From NCBI GenBank assembly GCA_000499405.2, contig HG738140.1:620001-684000 (forward strand): 64,000 nucleotides of DNA. The letters are read 5' to 3'. Within the stretch, counting starts at the first letter, position 1. Each line of letters opens with the position of its first letter. Of this stretch, positions 1 through 11,473 are shown one piece after another. The DNA is from Onchocerca volvulus (lineage: Eukaryota > Nematoda > Chromadorea > Rhabditida > Onchocercidae). A program made the position numbers and the translations under genes. A model generated the notes under the pieces. That model had not been told where the DNA came from and searched no databases. It worked only from the letters and a program-made list of their open reading frames with translations.

Positions 1-347
1 AATTCCTCTGTTATTATCGGTCACACTATTCATTTTTACGTAAGTTTATCAAAACGAACAATCATTTTCATGCAGGTTTATTAAATGAATTTATGTTAGA
101 CAAGTTTGAATGATATGATGTCTTCTCTAAGTATTATGATGAAATTTAATATCAGCAAGAAAAAAATTTAGATTACGCAATTAGAAAGAATGAAATACAA
201 TTTAAAAGCAATAATAAGTAAAAAAAGAATAATGAATGAATTTATTCAATATTTGTTGAAAATACATGTTGTCGCCGATCTTCTTAACCGTGACAATGAT
301 AAGGGTTCTTGTTTTTTATCGTGTTATTATCGAATATTTTGCGGTAT

Positions 348-369
348 CTCAAACTTGGGTAATTAAACC
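348..369 (-). other. Exact SL1 spliced-leader 22-mer, orphan copy
   Basis: Read on the minus strand from 369 to 348, this matches the 22-nt nematode SL1 leader at every base. A functional SL RNA gene continues with GT (the splice donor) after the final GAG. Here the next bases are ATACCGC, so there is no donor, and no recognisable SL RNA body, Sm site or adjacent 5S rRNA gene. A 10-bp inverted repeat with one mismatch (319-328 and 387-396) brackets the element. It may be the 5' end of a retrocopied trans-spliced mRNA or a decayed SL gene. The match itself is certain; its origin is inference. Confidence 0.85.
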
Positions 370-1021
370 TTTATTGCAGAAACTTAGATAACACGACAAC
401 GTACGAACAATTACAAATCAATTACATCAATAAAACAATGTAAATGACGATTTATTAATATGAGAAAAAGGGATAAAGATACTATTAAGAAAAAAATTGA
501 AATATACCGGACGGAGGATCCAACCGCATCCTTCATTAGCCTTTCTTTAAAATGATGCACAAGGAAGCATCTCCGTAACATGGGAAAGCTTTTCTTTGTT
601 AACGCATGAGATAGCGCTTTTATGGTATGATTTACAACAGTATAAAACAAAGGTTAAAGCATTTGACGCAGCCACAAAAAAGCTTAAGCTACTTAACAAG
701 GCCATAAAACAGGGTCATTTGTTTGAAACAAAGAAATAAACTTTTTACAACCATCAACGGTTACAAATTATTTCCTTTAAAAACAAAGAAATCACATTTC
801 TCTGATCTTCCTCGCTCATTTCAGCGACACATGTGTTAAGCACATATAATTGTGCATGAATCATTCGTTATTAGAGCATTCTTTTTCACCATTGATTACT
901 GCAATTTCTCTATCATTTAATATCTATGATGATGGTTCAACAATATACAGCAGTAATATCTTTACCATAACTATTAACTTGGTCGGATCAAAAATTTAGA
1001 TTTTCCAATCTCTCCTTTCAG

Positions 1022-2557
1022 CATTTGGCTTCGAACAGCACCAGCTGCCGTGCTGAAATGTTTCAAACACTATCCAAATTATTATCTTTTTAAGAATGGA
1101 AATTTGGTTGTTGTAAATATTTCCAGTATCAATTCTTGCTTGGATCATTGTTTAAAGGTTGTCTCATTTGAAAGTTTGACTTTTAAAACGATTTTGTTAT
1201 TTTGCGGATTGTTAAATTTTTCACTCGCAATATTTCATACGAATTGTAAAAATTTCTTCATTAATTGATAACTAATATTCCTGCAGAATTTTATTTTTCA
1301 TTTTCTTATGGTTAATAATATTTTTTGGAAAATTTTCTTCTTTCTTGCCAAATTAGCAAATGGAAATATATTAATATTATTTCATTCTGAAATATAGGAC
1401 AAAATTTTATTACAGTCGCAGTTACTTTATGAATTCATTTGTCGATCAGTTATGATAAATAAAAGACAAAGAGAATGCGTGCTGAGTAAATGGAGTCCAA
1501 ATTTGGCCACATTTCGATATCAATCAAAAGCTGTATATACAGATTTTTATCAGAATATTTGCTTGTCTCCATGGGATCAGGTTATTTGAAATGATTAATA
1601 TTTGATTATTTCGAATACAAAACATCCAATTTTTTCAAATGATTGAGAAATTTGAAAGCGAATTTTGAAATTTAATAAATAATATATCCGTAATAGCTAC
1701 GTTGAAAGTTTAATTTCAAAATATAATTTATAACTTATCTTTCAGATTCAACATTTTACGGTTGCACCACCTAGAACAACATTCTCAGTACCGATTTTAA
1801 ATAAACGATTATTAATATCAAATTCTGATAATCGTGGCATCAAAAATCACAAATCAGTCAATAGTCCATCTGATATTGCCGTTAATAGAGAAAATAAAAA
1901 AAAGCCATCGTTTGAAATGGTATTTCATAGCACACAAATTGCTCCTTTACCAAATACTGCCAATGAATCCATCCACAGGTTTGGCTTTATTTGTAAGCAC
2001 TTTAAAATTTTATCTAAGTTAAAATAATAATTAGTTTTTGACAAAGTTTTTCAATTTTCATACAAAATGAATTATTGGCACGAATGCATTTCATAATCAA
2101 TGACAAAGAATAATAACTTAAATTGTGTTGATTAAGCTTGAAAACATTAGAAATCATTGCTTTCTGACAAATTATAATATATAATGCATCATTTTATATA
2201 AAATTATTTCATGTGAAAAAAAGTCTATTTTCGTTATTTTTAGAAAGCTATTATGACAATATGGTTTTATCATTTGATCAAGGTTAAATGGAAAGTAATA
2301 TATAGATAAAATAAAAAAATTTAGTGAGTAATATTCGGAATTCATATAATATGTGATATTTTTTCACTTAAGATACGTCATATTTTGCGTGACTGTATAA
2401 TCTGAATAAATTGATAGATTTATCAAGTCTGCTCAGACTACCGTATCACCGAGTCAAAAACAAACTTCATGTGATGTTGATTATGATGAAGATCGAAGCA
2501 GCGGTAATGGCAGTAATAAAGATTGTGATGACAATAATAGCGATGATAATGAAGACT

Positions 2558-2599
<42 letters not shown>

Positions 2600-5500
2600 G
2601 TGATGATGATATTTATTATGATGGTTTTTACAAGAATAGTGATAGAAGTAGTGATTTCATATCATCAAATGATGCGCAGCCCACTACAGCTAACAAAGAT
2701 ATTACTTATCGTATTGCCGGAAGTCTATTAATTCCGGTAAAAAATGTTCCTATTAGACCGGGTCCGATAACTACCCATCGTAGTTTTCATACACCACTTG
2801 TTAAAATTAATTCCGCTGTTTTATTTCCATCAACAACTGTTATCACTCCTTCTATTAGTGATAATACTATTATTAATGCTAATTTTGCTACAAGCACGAC
2901 TACTATTACTGCTATTACCAGTATTAGCACTACTACTATCGCAACAAAAATAGCTACTGCTTTTACTACAAATGCCACTTCTAAATTGCAGTTTATTCCT
3001 GTTCCCATTGATAAGTTGATTCCGGAATGGAATACAACTACGAAAGACTCAGAATTATCTATTCAATATCGAAATTCTACTCTTAACATTGGGATTATCC
3101 AGCAAAATCCCGACAAACGACAAATGATACGCGATGGATTGATTGAGCAACTCGAATGCTTCCATTACTTTGCGAATAAGTTTGTTTACTTTAAACAAAT
3201 TTTTCAGTAATAAAATGAATAATATTATTTTTTCACTTCATCTTTCTATTGTTAAGTATTTGAGCAGTAATACAGTTTATACATTTATTCTAAATATCGA
3301 CATTCTTTTAAATGATTGAAAATTGGAATCTATTGGTAATAGTAATTTTTCCTCAAATGTAGCAAATTCTTTTGCTTTTTTTTAAGCCAATTAAACGATT
3401 ATGAGCAGGAAATAATCAAACAAATTGGTTTGCAAGATTGTTTGCATAATTGTATTTTACGTGTTGCATTTTTATGTTTGAGCGTTAATTACAAAAATCA
3501 AACAAAAGTAAGTTCAAATTAGTTTTCTTTTCCTTTTTTTTACGGATTCATTTAATCAGTTTAGTTACAATCTATGAAGAACTGCGAAAGAAAAATTATG
3601 CAAATTTATAAAATTATTGATAATGTCAAGGGAAAGAAGCAAAAGAGCATTGAAATTTGCATTTTTACAAGCTTATATCTTTACTCATTAAGCTTCACAT
3701 ATTTTTGCAAAAAATTTCATCAATCAATAATTATTTACCCATTAATTTACGCAATAAAACAATTTTTTGTTGCAAAAATATTTTTATTCAAATAATTTTT
3801 TCTTTGTTTTGATAAAATTTGATGAAATGTATAAAAATAATTTTTCTATTATTTATTAGTTATTTGTCATTTTCCACAAATGTAAATTGTTTTTGACAAA
3901 TAATCAAATGAAGAAATATCTTCGCAATAGTCATAGTTTATTTTAGGAATGTATTCTAAATGGTGGCAATCGAATGATCAATAATGCTCAATTAGTTCCG
4001 TCTAGATCAACGGATTATTACGAATATGTTTGTTTGACTGCAAGAAAGCACGAATCAAATGCGAGAAATGAGAGTGAATTTTTATATATTCTTTAAAATT
4101 TTCGTTTTTTTTGCCAAAATTAATATTTATGTGAATGAAAGAAAATTTGAGAGCTGATTATTTCGAAATAATAATCAGATTTTACTTCTTCATTCACTGG
4201 TTTGTCTTCGCATCTATTCTAGTGAAATATGATTTGAGTATGTTACCGCGGGATAAAATGATGGCAAAAACTGCATACTGTTAAAAAAAAAAAAAGAATA
4301 TTTTAGGCTAGATAAAAAAAAAATGTTAGAATAAGTTAGTTAAGTTTGAAATCATTGCAAGCCAAGCTATGGATTAGATTAAATGAAATATGTAGTATAA
4401 TGACTCTTTTACCATAGCATTAAAATGGCCAAAAATTTTCCTATAAATATACTGTCGCAGAAGATAGAAAAAGTAATAATATAAAAGTATGCAAATATCA
4501 AACTATTAATATAGCATCATAATACCTCCCTTTTAAATATTTGAAATTATAAAAAGATTAAAGTATTCAAAAATTTCAATCTAAATATTTTATGAGAAAA
4601 TATCTTTTTTTTTCTCGAAAATAAAATCTATCTATCTACCTATCTATATATATGCATATATATATATATAATTAAATTAAAGACATATTCAGAATTATGA
4701 TAGATTTTTTTCAAGAAAAAAACTTTCTTCCTTAATAGGTATTGGCAATTACAATATTAGCAAACTTCGAAAATGTTTTTCGATTTGTGAAAATGCTGTG
4801 ATGTATACATTAAATGGCCTTATTGTGGACAATATTTATACACCATGTAAGTCATTAATAGTAAATAACTTATTATCATCACAAATAAGAGTATTGCTTG
4901 TTTGTACAGCTTGTCAGATATTTCGAAGTCTAATTCCGAAAATTTCAATTCATCGTTTGAATCTTTATCTGAAATTCAGCTAGTCTTTTAGATATTTTTG
5001 CGGTTACACGTGTAGTTCCAATAGAAATTTATTACCATGAAAGAAATGAATAAGAATTAAAAATTCAGTAATTCGAGGAAAGAGAGAAAAAAATGGCTTT
5101 ATTCCAGTAGTAAAAATAACATTTGTTTGCTTTTAGAAAAGATATTAAAAAAAATACCTCAGTATAATTGAATGGATAAAATAATATTAACAATTATCGA
5201 TAAAACATTAAAAAAATCAATCAAGTTAATTATTTTTTCTAAATTTATTTTTTATTAAGAATATTACGCGTAAATTCCATGTTAATTTACAGATTGGAAA
5301 ATTTCAAAATATTTTGAGGGACTTTATTTTTTTCTAACTTTTTTTTATTCATTCTTCTAATAGCTACAATTATTATTGTTATTGCTAAAGACTATCATTA
5401 TTATTGCAACAATTTCTGACAATCTATTAATATTATTATGCAGCAAAATGAAAAAGTGATTCATGCAACTTTCTCATGAATATGTGAAATCTGTAAAGAA

Positions 5501-5930
5501 AGGAAGAATAATGATTTATGGACAAGACTATAATTTAATATTTCAAGCCATATTTGAATATTTGATTGTTTATTTAAAATAAAAAATACGAATTAAAATT
5601 TCTATTCGATGAATAAATTTTATTATCGTTTACGAATAATAATATATCAATTACATTTTTTCCATGTATTGTAACATTCGTTTTTTTTTTTAAAGCTAAG
5701 CTAATTCACGAAAAATCAGATAAAAAATATCAAAATAATAATTATTAATTGGAAACTTTCAGTGGAATGTTTGATGACATGTGACAAATCAAATGAGCTG
5801 TACAAGGCAAAGTGCTATTCAGTTAATTGGTTTAGAAATACCCGAACTTGCTACCTTCATACTGCTAGAACTAATATCAGCGATTTGAAAGTTACAACAT
5901 CATCCGATTTCTTCCTCAACAAATGCGCTG
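1022..5930 (+). CDS. PAN/apple-domain extracellular protein (partial model, 8 exons)
   Basis: Exons in frame: 1022-1157, 1416-1580, 1746-1978, 2418-3183, 3409-3507, 3947-4073, 4739-4846, 5763-5930. Three PAN-like modules are visible. PAN1 runs over exons 1-2, from a CFKHYP start through a CLDHC core to an FYQNICL end. PAN2 runs over exons 4-6, with CFHYF, CLHNC and a closing YYEYVCL. PAN3 runs over exons 7-8, with CFSIC, CLMTC, KCYSVNWF and FFLNKCA. PAN1 and PAN2 share the spacing of Cys residues and the ECxL block. The linker (exons 3-4) holds 13 Asp, Gly, 3 Asp, then a Thr/Ser/Ile-rich stretch. PAN domains bind protein or carbohydrate outside the cell, so a secreted or apical-matrix role is inferred. 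No ZP domain is seen. The first exon has no start codon, so the 5' end with its signal peptide is missing. A possible last exon is 7405-7493, in phase and hydrophobic, but weak. The exact orthologue is not recognised. Confidence 0.7.
2560..2610 (+). repeat. GAT trinucleotide repeat coding poly-Asp
   Basis: Thirteen GAT codons, one GGT and three more GAT codons lie inside the acidic linker of the PAN-domain gene. The repeat is translated as aspartate in the only frame that joins the neighbouring PAN exons. Length polymorphism is expected. Confidence 0.9.
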
Positions 5931-8774
5931 GTACTAAACATTTGAATTTAATATTTCCTTTTTGCTCCTATTTCCTTTATTGAATTTGAATGAGGATAAA
6001 ATTAAATTTTATCAATTTACAAAGATTTTAATTGAATTTTTTCAAAGTTCCAAAAATCTTATTCGGGAAGAAAAAATTATCAAGAAAAAACTTTATGTTC
6101 TAACCAACTACACTCAAATTGTCTGATTCTTATGTATATCACGTCAATACGTCAGATTTGGACAAGTAACAAGTAGTTTCCAAAAATAAAATAATTAAAA
6201 TGTTAATTGACGAAAAATTTAATTAATTTATTGTTAATTTAACTTTTTCGATATTGCCAAAATTTTTATGTCCTTACTCTTCATATATTCTAAAATCATG
6301 AAAAGAATTGTTTGAAGTATATCTGTCCTAATAGCTTGAAAAAAAAAAAAAAAAAAAACGACACTATCTTAAAAAGCTATAAAAAGAAAAAGAGAATAAA
6401 AAAATAAATAAAAGAATAACTGTTTTGTTTAAACCTTGGATTTTTTTGTTAATATTTGAATGAGTTTCAGATGCTGATATGAACTGAAAGAAAACACTGA
6501 ATGTAAGAAATATTATTGCGATGATTAGTAAAAAATTACGACGATTGATAGAAGTGGCATATATTAAAAAATTCAAGAATATGATTCGATTGTGGAAATT
6601 TAACCAGAAAATTTAGTTCATTTATTAAAAAAAATTTTTTGCAAGAATACATTTTGTGAAATTATGAGAAAGTTTGTTACAAATAACAAATCTGAAAAAA
6701 AATGCTAAAAGATAATGTCTTTTTCCTTTGTCACTCATGGTTTGATTCTTAATAACTATTAGTATAGGACATATTTATTTTTAAATAGTCAACAAAATTA
6801 AAACTTGCTAAATCTATTTTAAAATTCTTATTTATAAAAAATCCAATTGTATTATTTTTAATTCAAATTGTAAGAAAAGATCAAAATCAATTTATGCAAA
6901 ATTCTTGTCTTGTTTGTATTATCATTTGATTCAATTTTTTCGAAGAAAAAATTTTAGATAACTATTGATTTTTCTAAAAAACTGTCAAAATTTTGAAAAA
7001 ATTAAAAAAAACTTTCTTGCAAATTGGATATAATAATCATTTATTATTCAAAATTCAGTTATTGAGTAAATTTATTCAATTTATTCAAACTCATCCATTC
7101 AGTTTATATTTAATCCAATTTATAATAAGATAAATAATAATTTTATCGAATTCAGTTATTCGACACTTTGTTTCCCTTCGTATGATTACTTACTTAAGAA
7201 AATAAAAAATTAAATTAATATTTACGAGATAATTTACATCGCAACATATTTATGATCGATATTAAAAAAAAATTACTTTAATATTTATGATAGATATGAA
7301 TTTAATTATTCATTTCTTGTCATACGAAGCGAAATCATAATGCATAAGGAGTGACGTAATGAATTGCCTTACATCGCCCTAAAATTAATAACTTATCTCA
7401 GCAGGTATTCTTCTTTTTACTTTTATGTTCTTGTTGAAATTTGAAACTTTAATCGATTTCCATCAGTCATTCACTATTTATTTCTTTGATTAAAATTTGC
7501 CATCATTAATGTATTTTCATTATTTGTAATTATTTGATAAAAATTAAGCAATCAATGTTTAATTATGCAATAAATATTTTTTTTCCATTCGTCCATTATT
7601 GGTTGCTCGGCATTTGAATAAATTCTTTTTTTTTTTTCACTGGCTTGTTTATTTGGCAATATTTTCTTGGCTTTTCAACACTTTTCAGATTATAAATGTT
7701 TCATTCCATTATGGTTTGATACTACTTATTTGTTGCTATTTTGCATAACAAAATTGAAGCTTCAATAATTACTTTAATTGATCAATGCTTTCATTAATCA
7801 TCTGAAATTCATGTTTACACGAATAGGATCATTAGATTTTTCAATGAATCAACTAAAGCCTGATGATGAATTGAACTGTCTGATGCTATCTTAACTATTT
7901 TTAGATCATAAATATTACACCCTGCCATGCTTTAATATTGCTATTATGTATATCAAAATTTAAATTTTGCTTTAGATTTTGCAAAAAAAAATATCATTGA
8001 AGTTCGTAAAAATTTGTATTTTTGCTTCGAAAATATTATTCATTAGTGGTGGGAAAATTGGTAGCCGAAAGTTTGCTAGAATTTTTCAAGTATAAAAGAA
8101 ATTCAAAAATTTAAAATTTAAAACGGAATACCGCCTTTGGATAATAGCGCTCTTATGACTTGATATATGCCGAAACTAACGGAATATTTCTTTTCCTTTG
8201 TCGAATTTCTCTTTCTCATAAGCTTTCGTTCATATATTTGAAAATTTTTACTAGCTTTCAAAGTCAGCAGTAACAGAGAGTTGACAGCAACAAATATTTC
8301 TAGCTATATTTTTTTTATCAAAATCTTTTAATCTTCTTATCTTTTTTCCATCTTTCTATCTTTTTATCAAATAATTGGACTTTATAACCATTTCTCTTGA
8401 AGATATATATGTTTTCGCTGAAATTAGTTATGGATTTGAAAAGAAAAAAAAACTGAATAATGATCGTCTATTAATTAATTTAGTAAATTAAAGGAATTTG
8501 AAAACAGCAATAAATTATGATTCACAAAGAATAATAAAGAAGACATTTTACATAAAGATTTTATTTACCGAATGTCGTATGTTAGTGTTATTTTTTCAAA
8601 ACAATCGAAACTATCTCTCAAATCAAAAAAAAAGGTTTGCTTTTTTGTTAATTTGAAACGAATAAAATATCATTTCAGTATGATCAATATTTACATTTAC
8701 ATAATATCACTTTATCACTGATATTCGAATAACATATTTCTTTGATTTCATTTTCGTTCCAAGTTGGTATGGGA

Positions 8775-8775
<1 letters not shown>
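5931..8775. other. AT-rich stretch, no firm gene
   Basis: Very AT-rich sequence with long A/T runs and no ORF that looks coding. The only item of note is 7405-7493, a hydrophobic in-phase open stretch after a CAGCAG acceptor. It could be the last exon of the PAN-domain gene (a short membrane or GPI-type tail), but the support is only frame and an acceptor. Confidence 0.4.
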
Positions 8776-8834
<59 letters not shown>

Positions 8835-8840
8835 AAAAAA
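8776..8840. repeat. Long poly-A tract (57 A, G, 7 A)
   Basis: An uninterrupted run of 57 A followed by G and 7 A, the longest homopolymer in the window. It may be a retroposon tail or a replication-slippage tract. No target-site duplication was recognised. Confidence 0.9.
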
Positions 8841-9193
8841 ACAAATTATAATGTCAAAAATTGCGAAGATAAGAAACTAAAGGCTTACTAAATGCTTCAT
8901 TTAGTTATATATATATCTACGGGATTTTATTTCTTTCGAATGATACTCACTTTTTTTTGCTAAAAAATAAAAAATAATTTTTTTAATATTAAATAAAAAA
9001 ATTTTTAACTGTAAGAAAACAAATTTTGATGAATTTAATTTATATTTTATCACTTAAAAAAAGAACCTTTTTAGAATTTATCATTTCCTTTGCTGTCAAA
9101 AGAAAGCGAATATTTAAAGAAAAATTAAAATAGTTTACATTTTTTAATCCAAGTAGACACATATTCATCAATTTTGATCAATTTTATTATCAA

Positions 9194-9249
9194 CTAGCTG
9201 GACGCCGCCATGCGTTGCCGTGGCAAAACGTGGACGGTCTAGCTAGTAT
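9194..9249. repeat. GC-rich structured element with inverted ends
   Basis: A 56-bp island far richer in GC than its surroundings. It starts ACTAGCT and ends AGCTAGT (an inverted terminal 7-mer) and contains an internal GCCA...TGGC inverted pair. It is directly followed by a segment (from about 9267) that recurs inverted near 63.6 kb. This is a probable end of a small mobile element; the class is unknown. Confidence 0.5.
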
Positions 9250-9266
9250 GTAATAAATGAAAATGA

Positions 9267-9335
9267 AAATGTTCGTTTGTTCAAAATCTTAAATCTTCGA
9301 AAGTTCTTATTAATTTCTTTGAAATTTTAATACAT
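9267..9335 (+). repeat. Dispersed repeat, copy 1
   Basis: The block 9267-9295 matches the reverse complement of about 63632-63660 with a single difference. Weaker similarity continues through the next 40 bases. It adjoins the GC-rich element at 9194-9249, which suggests one larger mobile element. Confidence 0.6.
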
Positions 9336-11462
9336 TTATCAGAGAATATCCAGTCAAATTAATCACGGATTATTTTTTCCTTCATCGCTCGTTTACTGAA
9401 TGATCGTATTGTTGCTATTGCTATATTGTTTTGAACTCCGAATTGTTCTTATTACTGTGCCGGTGTAAGAACTCCGAACTTGAACATGAACTCCAGCTCC
9501 AAATCCTGTTTCTTCAAATTCTTTCAGGCTCCTACCCCTTACTAATCACCATCGTGTCTCCTTTTAATTGGTTTGCCTTTCTTTATTGTAGATTGGTAGG
9601 AGTAGATAGCGCCACGACATTTGCGACGTTAAAAATAACAATAAACATTCACATTTTTATTTATATATATTTAGTACATATGACATTTTTAAACTATATA
9701 AAGATTACTTAATCATTTAGTTTGATCATTAAACAACTTTCGTTCTTGTTTTCCAAATATTTTGAAAGTAACATCTACATCTGCATGAGTTGAGGATTGC
9801 TTATACGTAGGAAAATTTTTGAAATCAGAAGAATATTGATTTATTTTGATTGATTAGTTAGCATTCGAATGAGTTATTGATAAAATTTGTGAAAATAAAA
9901 ATGCTGCATATAGTTGGAGATGAGAAATTGCAAATCTTTTGTCGGCATCCTTCATTTCATCACATTTATAGCATTCTCTCAGGACAGTAAATATAATTTT
10001 TTTGATATCTCAGGATGTTTTCGAACAATATAAAAGCATTAGGATGAGAAAATTTTTTACAAACGACAACAAATTATTTATCAAATTTGGTGCAAAAATT
10101 TACTTATCCATCCAATCATATCAGTTTTAAATTAATAATACAATAATGGAATGTAGCATTACTTTTCGCTAATGAAACATAAATCATTCGTAATAATCAT
10201 CCATTTTTATTAATTATTAATTTGTCGAAAAAAAATGTGAATTCTTATTTTTCTTTCATAAAAATTTTTAAAATAAAATTAACGATTCTTACAAGAAATT
10301 TCAACTTTATGGCTTATGAGATTTTACGATAGTTTGTTGAAATTTGATTATTTGTACACATAAGTGTGTGGTGCACATGCATGGTTATGTTCGATAAAAG
10401 ATTTGTCTGCAACTTGTAATTCTTTTTTTGGTGTTAAATTAAAAGAGAAGAAAATAAACGAAGGAATGGAATAAAAGATGATTGTGTCATTTGTCAATTA
10501 CAGCAATGATTAGTCATTTTGCTCTGCAAATAATATTTTCTTTAGCAATGCAACAAGAATTTGCCCGAAGTTAATCCTATTTCTTTAATAAATTTAAAAT
10601 CAATGAAGATAAAATTTACATACTAAAAATTTCAAATACTGAAAAATTGACGAATATAAATATACGAATATATATGATATTGATAACATATGTGTAATGA
10701 AATTAGTTGCTGGTAAGTAAATAACACAATGGAGAAAAAGGTAAATTAAAAGAATAATGTTAAATGGTGTGAAAAGAATAAGTATGAAATATATATATAT
10801 ATAATGCTTTACAAATTCTGAATTACATTATGCAGTTGAAAGATTCAAAGCAATTAAAGGTAATTAAAGTTTTTTTAGGCAATATTCTTTTATAGTATAG
10901 CCAGCTATTTCTTCTAAAATGGCAAATTTTCTTGAATAATAATATATAGCAAAGTTTATCAGTTTTAGTTTTGTTTTTTTATAAATGATGTGCGAGTATA
11001 TATCGACGACTGACGATTAAATCAATCCTTAGCTATTGTTACTATGTCAATAAGCATATTGTTACTGAATGATATGCAAATAAACATTTAACTAAATATT
11101 CCTTCGTATTCTTTTGCATTATTGAAATATTTTGAAACGGAAGTATTTGCTAGTCTTGTTTTTTGGTAGGTGTGGTCTAAAGTTTTGTAGGGGTGGGATT
11201 GATATCGTATGAGGACGATACGCAAACTGGATGAGATTGGAGTCTGAATCTTAAATTATCGGGGATGTATATTGTGAAAGATCAAGATTGTGTTTACTGA
11301 GAGATAGATCAAGATGATTAATTTACGGAAGATAAGAATGTTGTGAGATTTGTGCCTTAGAAAGTAAGATACATATCATAAAAGATCAGGATTTGTACTG
11401 TGGCAGTCGAGAAGTATGTATTTATCATTTCTCGATCATTCTCGATCAATTTTTTCCATTCC

Positions 11463-11464
11463 AG
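11463..11464 (+). promoter_or_regulatory. Probable SL trans-splice acceptor of Meteorin-like gene
   Basis: TCCATTCCAG ends 9 bases before the ATG at 11474. A strong 3' splice signal with no upstream coding exon, this close to a start codon, is the nematode trans-splicing pattern. Confidence 0.5.
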
Positions 11465-11473
11465 CAATAAATA

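Noticed and set aside
2411..2731. Poly-Met ORF across the GAT repeat
   Set aside because: Same repeat read in the wrong frame; only the Asp frame joins in phase to the flanking PAN exons.
2787..3008. Minus-strand 73-codon Val/Ile-rich ORF
   Set aside because: It is the antisense shadow of the Thr/Ser-rich linker exon of the PAN-domain gene.
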